Shown: piece by piece, positions 60,350 through 64,000 of the stretch
How the letters are laid out: every line of letters starts with the position of its first letter
How positions within the stretch are numbered: the first letter of the stretch is position 1
Origin: Candidatus Neomicrothrix sp. UBA814
Lineage (GTDB): Bacteria; Actinomycetota; Acidimicrobiia; Acidimicrobiales; Poriferisodalaceae
DNA: 64,000 bases
Direction of reading: 5' to 3'
Assembly: GCA_002296525.1 (NCBI GenBank)
Contig: DBIA01000021.1
Span: 310,001-374,000, forward strand
The notes under the pieces: model-generated
Seen by the model: only the letters and a program-made list of their open reading frames with translations
The model's database searches: none
What the model was told of the DNA's origin: nothing
Position numbers and translations under genes: made by a program

Positions 60350-62002
60350 CTATCGGCAACCACCGTTTGCTTTATCCCAGCGGCAGTTTGGAGTGCCGCC
60401 GTTGGCGTCAACAACATCACCAACCATGACCCATGTCTGGTTAGTCGCATCGAACTGGCTGTATTCGGAACCTTCTACGAAGTAGGCGTCCGTGTTGCCC
60501 TTAAGTTCGGTGACGAGACCATCTAGAAGTCCTGGGTGGTAGATCTTGAAGTTACGCAGGGCGAGCATCAGGTTGGTTCGGCTCATGCCACCTGGCAGAG
60601 CGTCTGCAATCCGGAATGCTTCGGTAAATGCATAACCACGGAATACACCTTCACCGGTAAGTGAGATGTTTGGATCTTCACCAGCGTCTGTAATTAACTG
60701 GCGAGCAAATTTAATGAATGGTTCTTCCATCTTTGCGCTGTCAGTGGTGTCTTTGGCGCCACCACCAACAATCCAGTAGCCGTCTGCTGCCATACCTGCT
60801 GGAGCAAGATAGGCGGCGATGCCCTTACACACGGACGGTGTGAAGGCAGCGTCGAGACGTTCGTAAAGGCCTGAGGCCTCTACTTCTTGGATCGCAAGCA
60901 AGCATGGGTTACCGGCGGTCATCGAAATGAACACATCGGGGTCGAATGCTGCGATGGTGGTGACCTCGTTGGTCAGCGTTGGAGCTGCAGGGTCGTGACG
61001 AACCGGGAGGTATTCGGCAACCACGTCCGGGTTTTGCTCAGCATAGGATTCGAAGCCCATTTCGTAAGCAAGACCGAAGTCGTTGTCCATAACCAGGCCG
61101 GCGACCTTTACAGGGAGCTTGTCAGCAAGGTTTACCTTCATCCATGTGCCCCAAAGGACAGCTTCAGTTGAGTATGACATCTGATAGCTGGTGGTCCATG
61201 GGTGGAGTTCTGGGTCACCCCAGGCTGGGTGTCCTGACAGGTAGAACGGGTGCGGGATGCACTCGTCGTTGATCTTGTCGTACACGGCAAGGCCGTTTGG
61301 TGAACCAAGGCCTTGGAGCAGAAGAACGTTTCCTGATTCGATGAGTTCGTCTACGTACTCAATGGTCTGAGCAGCAACATAACCATCATCCTTGATGATG
61401 AATTCAATGTCGCGTCCGCTAAGAACATCAAGTGAGTTGATGTATTGGAACCAGATCTCCATGCCGAGGCTTAGGTTGCCGTAGGCAGCAAGGTTGCCTG
61501 ACTGCACTGTGGTTTGACCGAAACGCATGGTGTCGTCGGATAGACCGTGAGTGTCTGACCAGTCTCCTGGGCACTCGTTGAGGTCAATATCCATGCCTGT
61601 CGGGCCGATCAGGTGGTTGTCGTCATTGACGCCCCACTCGCCGGCTTCCATCTTCTCAGTGATCATGGCAATGATTGAGTCACGGTTGCAATCAGCTTCC
61701 GCGAAGATGCCTTCTATGGTGGACCGGTCCTGTGGGCAGTCGCTGGCTTCTTCTTCAGCCGCGCTGCCGTCGTCTTCACCGGAAACAGCTTTTTCAACTG
61801 CGTCCTGGCTCAACGTACCGCCGGTGTCTTCCTCTTCATGATCATGGTCATCATCGTCACCATGATCATCAGCGGTAGCCGTAGCGCTTTCGCTCGAACC
61901 GCTTGAAGAGTCATCGTCGTCGCTGCTACCACATGCCGCCGCAACAAGTGCGAAAGCAAACAGTAGGGCGAGCAGACGCAAAAGATTGCGTCGAATCTCC
62001 AT
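60350..62002 (-). CDS. Branched-chain-type ABC solute-binding lipoprotein, paralog 4
   Basis: 550 residues from ATG 62000-62002. The frame is open to 62152, but the extra 50 residues precede a clear lipoprotein signal (MEIRRNLLRLLALLFAFALV, lipobox AAAC) and cover the operator, so they are rejected. The tether has DDHGDDDDHDHEEED, then GTLSQDAVEKAVSGEDD, MEAGEWGVNDDNHLIGPTGM and RFGQTTVQSGNLAAYGNLSL. The tail is CRWDKANGGCR, the only copy with Ala for Asp. It is first in the tandem array and diverges from an LLM gene. Own terminator and operator-like repeat. Confidence 0.93.
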   Translation of the reverse strand: MEIRRNLLRLLALLFAFALVAAACGSSDDDDSSSGSSESATATADDHGDDDDHDHEEEDTGGTLSQDAVEKAVSGEDDGSAAEEEASDCPQDRSTIEGIFAEADCNRDSIIAMITEKMEAGEWGVNDDNHLIGPTGMDIDLNECPGDWSDTHGLSDDTMRFGQTTVQSGNLAAYGNLSLGMEIWFQYINSLDVLSGRDIEFIIKDDGYVAAQTIEYVDELIESGNVLLLQGLGSPNGLAVYDKINDECIPHPFYLSGHPAWGDPELHPWTTSYQMSYSTEAVLWGTWMKVNLADKLPVKVAGLVMDNDFGLAYEMGFESYAEQNPDVVAEYLPVRHDPAAPTLTNEVTTIAAFDPDVFISMTAGNPCLLAIQEVEASGLYERLDAAFTPSVCKGIAAYLAPAGMAADGYWIVGGGAKDTTDSAKMEEPFIKFARQLITDAGEDPNISLTGEGVFRGYAFTEAFRIADALPGGMSRTNLMLALRNFKIYHPGLLDGLVTELKGNTDAYFVEGSEYSQFDATNQTWVMVGDVVDANGGTPNCRWDKANGGCR

Positions 62003-62032
62003 CTGGAGCCCCCTCTTTAGGTTTAGTAAAGG

Positions 62033-62053
62033 TTTACGTTGACTGAACGTAAA
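62033..62053. promoter_or_regulatory. Operator-like palindrome upstream of paralog 4
   Basis: TTTACGTT-5 bases-AACGTAAA is a perfect 8-bp inverted repeat, 31-51 bases upstream of the ATG at 62002. An offset second repeat, GTTGACT-12 bases-AGTCAAC (62038-62063), overlaps it. The size fits a dimeric repressor or activator site. Confidence 0.55.
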
Positions 62054-62157
62054 TAAAGTCAACTGGCGAAACGCTAGGCGCTCGAGAGATGAAATACGAA
62101 TCCGATAGCCGTATATGACGGACTTGTCACATAATCGCAAAGGAGCGTTCAAACCTC

Positions 62158-62163
62158 TATTTT
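62158..62163 (+). promoter_or_regulatory. -10 box of leaderless LLM gene
   Basis: TATTTT, exactly 6 bases before the ATG at 62170. The spacer GGGGGT could also be read as a poor ribosome site, so leadered translation is not excluded. Confidence 0.45.
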
Positions 62164-62169
62164 GGGGGT

Positions 62170-63087
62170 ATGGATTGGGGAGTACATTTACCGCATCTGG
62201 GACGTGACGTAGGTCGCGATTCGTTAACTAAGTTTGTTCAAACGGCAGAAGAGCTCGGTGTTCATTCAGGTTGGACTAGCGACCATGTGTGTTGGCCCGC
62301 CGAGTTTGACTCCAAGTACCCGTACAGCAGCGACGGCTCGTTCCCGGCGCCTGCGGGCCTCGGCTGGCTTGACCCGATAGGCACACTTCTCTTCGTGGCC
62401 GGATGCACAAATAAGATTCGTTTGGGCTTTACCGTTCTCATTCTTCCCTATCGGCAACCCGTGGCGACAGCAAAACAATTGGCCACGATGGACGTACTTT
62501 CCAACGGTCGCTTAATCCTCGGTGTAGGTGTCGGATGGATGCGAGAAGAAGCTGAAGTGCTGGGCATGCCATGGGACAACCGAGGCAAGAGATCTGACGA
62601 ACAACTTGAAATTTTCGAGTCTCTCTTCCGCGACGAAACGCCTTCGTATAACGGGGATTTTTATTCGTTTCCGGAAGTCCGATTTGAACCAAAGCCGATT
62701 CAGGCTCCAGTACCCGTGTGGGTAGGCGGAAACAGCCGAGCGGCATTTCGGAGAACAGCTCGATTCGGACATGCATTCCACGCTGCTTTCGAACCTCTCG
62801 AGACCGTAAGAGAGGAGTGGCGTCAAGTGCGCGAAGAATGCGAGCTACTTGGGCGAGACCCTGAAGATTTGACATTGTCCCTCAGAATGTTTCTCGACCC
62901 AGACGGGGCAATGGAACCTGCGAAATCGATAGCTGGCTCAGTCGACGAAATGGTCGACACCATAGGTCGAACCGAGGAGATCGGGGTTAGTCATATTTTG
63001 GTCGATCCCGTGGCACGAGGCGGAGTTGACGGTCGACTTGACGCACTGAGCAGCTTTATGGGCGACGTAGCCTCACAAATCACCTAA
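62170..63087 (+). CDS. LLM-class F420-dependent oxidoreductase (TIGR03619-like)
   Basis: 305 residues: WGVHLPHLGRDVGRDSLTKF, ELGVHSGWTSDHVCWPAEFD, IRLGFTVLILPYRQPVATAK, LSNGRLILGVGVGWMREEAE and APVPVWVGGNSRAAFRRTAR. The HVCWP site and the long aromatic loop after it fit the TIGR03619 group. The substrate is unknown. It diverges from paralog 4 of the lipoprotein array and runs into the S4 gene 8 bases downstream. Confidence 0.88.
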   Translation: MDWGVHLPHLGRDVGRDSLTKFVQTAEELGVHSGWTSDHVCWPAEFDSKYPYSSDGSFPAPAGLGWLDPIGTLLFVAGCTNKIRLGFTVLILPYRQPVATAKQLATMDVLSNGRLILGVGVGWMREEAEVLGMPWDNRGKRSDEQLEIFESLFRDETPSYNGDFYSFPEVRFEPKPIQAPVPVWVGGNSRAAFRRTARFGHAFHAAFEPLETVREEWRQVREECELLGRDPEDLTLSLRMFLDPDGAMEPAKSIAGSVDEMVDTIGRTEEIGVSHILVDPVARGGVDGRLDALSSFMGDVASQIT

Positions 63088-63095
63088 AGCTTGTC

Positions 63096-63473
63096 ATGGC
63101 CACTGACTCATGTCGTTTAGATCGTTGGCTGTGGGCAGTCCGTGTATTCAAAACTCGGTCTTTGGCTAAAGATGCCTGCTTAAAGGGTGCCATTCGGGTT
63201 AATGGGTCGACGGCGAAACCAGCTTTCAAAGTTAGAACCGGTGACCAGATTTCAATAAAGGGACGAGATCACACTCGAGAGCTAGAGGTAGCAGCGCTAG
63301 TCGAGAAGCGAGTTGGGCCAGCTTTGGCTCCCAACTATTTTGTCGATCACAGTCCACCTTCTAACAACGAGTCCGTTGTGAAGCCGTCAGCCTCGTTCGC
63401 GCAACGGGATCGGGGTACGGGAAGACCAACTAAACGGGATCGTCGACTAATCGACAAGTTAAGAGGTGGTTAG
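63096..63473 (+). CDS. S4-domain RNA-binding protein (Hsp15-like)
   Basis: 125 residues. The N-terminal S4 domain is CRLDRWLWAVRVFKTRSLAK, then GAIRVNGSTAKPAFKVRTGD and ISIKGRDHTRELEV. The C-terminus is basic and polar (FAQRDRGTGRPTKRDRRLID). Hsp15 binds stalled 50S subunits carrying peptidyl-tRNA and helps recycle them. The sequence supports the family, not the exact role. It is 8 bases after the LLM stop and shares its transcript. Confidence 0.9.
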   Translation: MATDSCRLDRWLWAVRVFKTRSLAKDACLKGAIRVNGSTAKPAFKVRTGDQISIKGRDHTRELEVAALVEKRVGPALAPNYFVDHSPPSNNESVVKPSASFAQRDRGTGRPTKRDRRLIDKLRGG

Positions 63474-63499
63474 CCCATGAGGTCATAGGTAGAGGTACC

Positions 63500-64000
63500 G
63501 TGGCAACGGTGAGTCTTCCTTTACCAGTTACCTTGGCACATGCTCGTTTGGCGATGGACCTTGTAGACCCTTCGGAACTAGCAGTGCCCGAATCGGCCTC
63601 GTTGGCATACGAGGCACAAGAGTCGTTGTGTGAACTCATTGAGTCTCCGGTCATCGGATGGAAAGTGGGGGCAACTGGACCAGCGAGCCAAGCCAAACTC
63701 GGCGTCAAAGCCCCTATCTGTGGACCTGTTTTTGAACGGACTTTGCTTGAGCCTGGTTCCACTGTCCAAGTCTGCGACTTCCATCACCAACCCGGACTTG
63801 AGTCAGAGTTTGCTTTTACCCTGGGGGTCACAATTCGTCCCGGGGGGCCCACCATGAATGCAGCTCGTGCTCGGGAAATAGTTTCAGCTGTTCACCCGGC
63901 TATCGAGCTCGTCTGCTCGCGTTTCACTAATAATTTCGACGTCGATCCTGCCCTTCTCGTCGCAGATGGAGCCCTACATGGAGCTCTTGTAGTCGGTTCG
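63500..64000 (+). CDS. 2-keto-4-pentenoate hydratase/FAH-family protein, 3' end cut by window edge
   Basis: I translated 167 codons from GTG 63500 (GAGG 4 bases upstream) to the window end with no stop. The sequence matches the MhpD/FAH-fold hydratase group: SPVIGWKVGATGPASQAKLG, ICGPVFERTLLEPGS, a metal-ligand Glu in LESEFAFTLGV and AVHPAIELVCSRF. These enzymes add water to 2-hydroxypenta-2,4-dienoate from aromatic meta-cleavage, or act as oxalocrotonate decarboxylase. The missing C-terminus prevents a finer call. It begins 26 bases after the S4 gene. Confidence 0.82.
   Translation, partial: MATVSLPLPVTLAHARLAMDLVDPSELAVPESASLAYEAQESLCELIESPVIGWKVGATGPASQAKLGVKAPICGPVFERTLLEPGSTVQVCDFHHQPGLESEFAFTLGVTIRPGGPTMNAARAREIVSAVHPAIELVCSRFTNNFDVDPALLVADGALHGALVVGS

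Noticed and set aside
62003..62152. N-terminal 50-residue extension of lipoprotein paralog 4
   Set aside because: It would precede a complete lipoprotein signal and covers the palindromes; the ATG at 62002 aligns with the other three starts.
1..64000. tRNA, rRNA, CRISPR arrays, insertion sequences, prophage or toxin-antitoxin genes
   Set aside because: I looked for TPsiC-like stretches, regularly spaced repeats, transposase motifs and terminal repeats by eye and found none that held up.

Overview
The window is bacterial chromosome that looks actinobacterial, most likely a marine or host-associated member of the class Acidimicrobiia (inference). Four F420-type luciferase-like oxidoreductases, two family III CoA-transferases, two acyl-CoA dehydrogenases, five hotdog-fold thioesterases, an actinobacterial-style AddAB-like nuclease-helicase pair and many apparently leaderless start codons support this. 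Base composition is near balanced by eye. I saw no rRNA, tRNA, CRISPR array, insertion sequence or prophage gene. Genes are tightly packed: many same-strand neighbours overlap by the 4-base ATGA/GTGA/TTGA type, and several convergent pairs overlap at their 3' ends.

Positions 1-10900 hold a corrinoid block. A cobalamin riboswitch (about 7910-8045, minus strand) precedes btuF-btuC-btuD-cobO-cobU-cobT-cobS. The same-strand run continues into a PaaI-like thioesterase and a family 5 solute-binding lipoprotein cut by the left edge. cobQ (plus) and cobD (minus) lie on the other side. Together these import corrinoids, adenosylate them and assemble the nucleotide loop. Corrin-ring synthesis genes are not in the window.

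Positions 10978-17166 hold an orphan form II CoxL-like molybdenum hydroxylase subunit, then a phenylacetyl-CoA epoxidase operon in the unusual order paaA-paaD-tetR-paaB-paaC. It is fronted by a perfect 14-bp palindrome beside a TATAAT box that sits directly before the paaA start codon. A DUF3445 protein links this operon to methylthioadenosine salvage (MTA phosphorylase 17166-17900, MTA/SAH-type deaminase 17965-19287). LivH- and LivM-type permease genes (19375-21440) diverge from the deaminase.

Positions 21401-45885 are mainly lipid or aromatic acyl-CoA metabolism: SDRs, CaiB/BaiF transferases, thioesterases, LLM enzymes, a TauD-type dioxygenase, an alpha/beta hydrolase and a cytochrome P450. 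Interspersed are the AddB/AddA-like pair (26108-32624), an amidase, an ECF sigma factor overlapping a one-TM putative sensor, a YihY family protein and an MFS transporter. Positions 45882-54591 continue with SDRs, acyl-CoA dehydrogenases, an acyl-CoA carboxylase carboxyltransferase subunit, thioesterases and a YbaK-type deacylase.

Positions 54684-62002 hold four tandem paralogous branched-chain-type (Peripla_BP_6) solute-binding lipoproteins. Each appears to be its own transcription unit with its own strong hairpin terminator and its own, different, inverted repeat upstream. They share a nearly identical core, an acidic (in three cases His-rich) tether and an invariant Cys-containing C-terminal tail. 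No ABC ATPase lies beside them; the only matching permeases in the window are LivH/LivM about 35 kb away. The right end holds an LLM enzyme, an Hsp15-like S4 protein and a truncated 2-keto-4-pentenoate hydratase-like gene.
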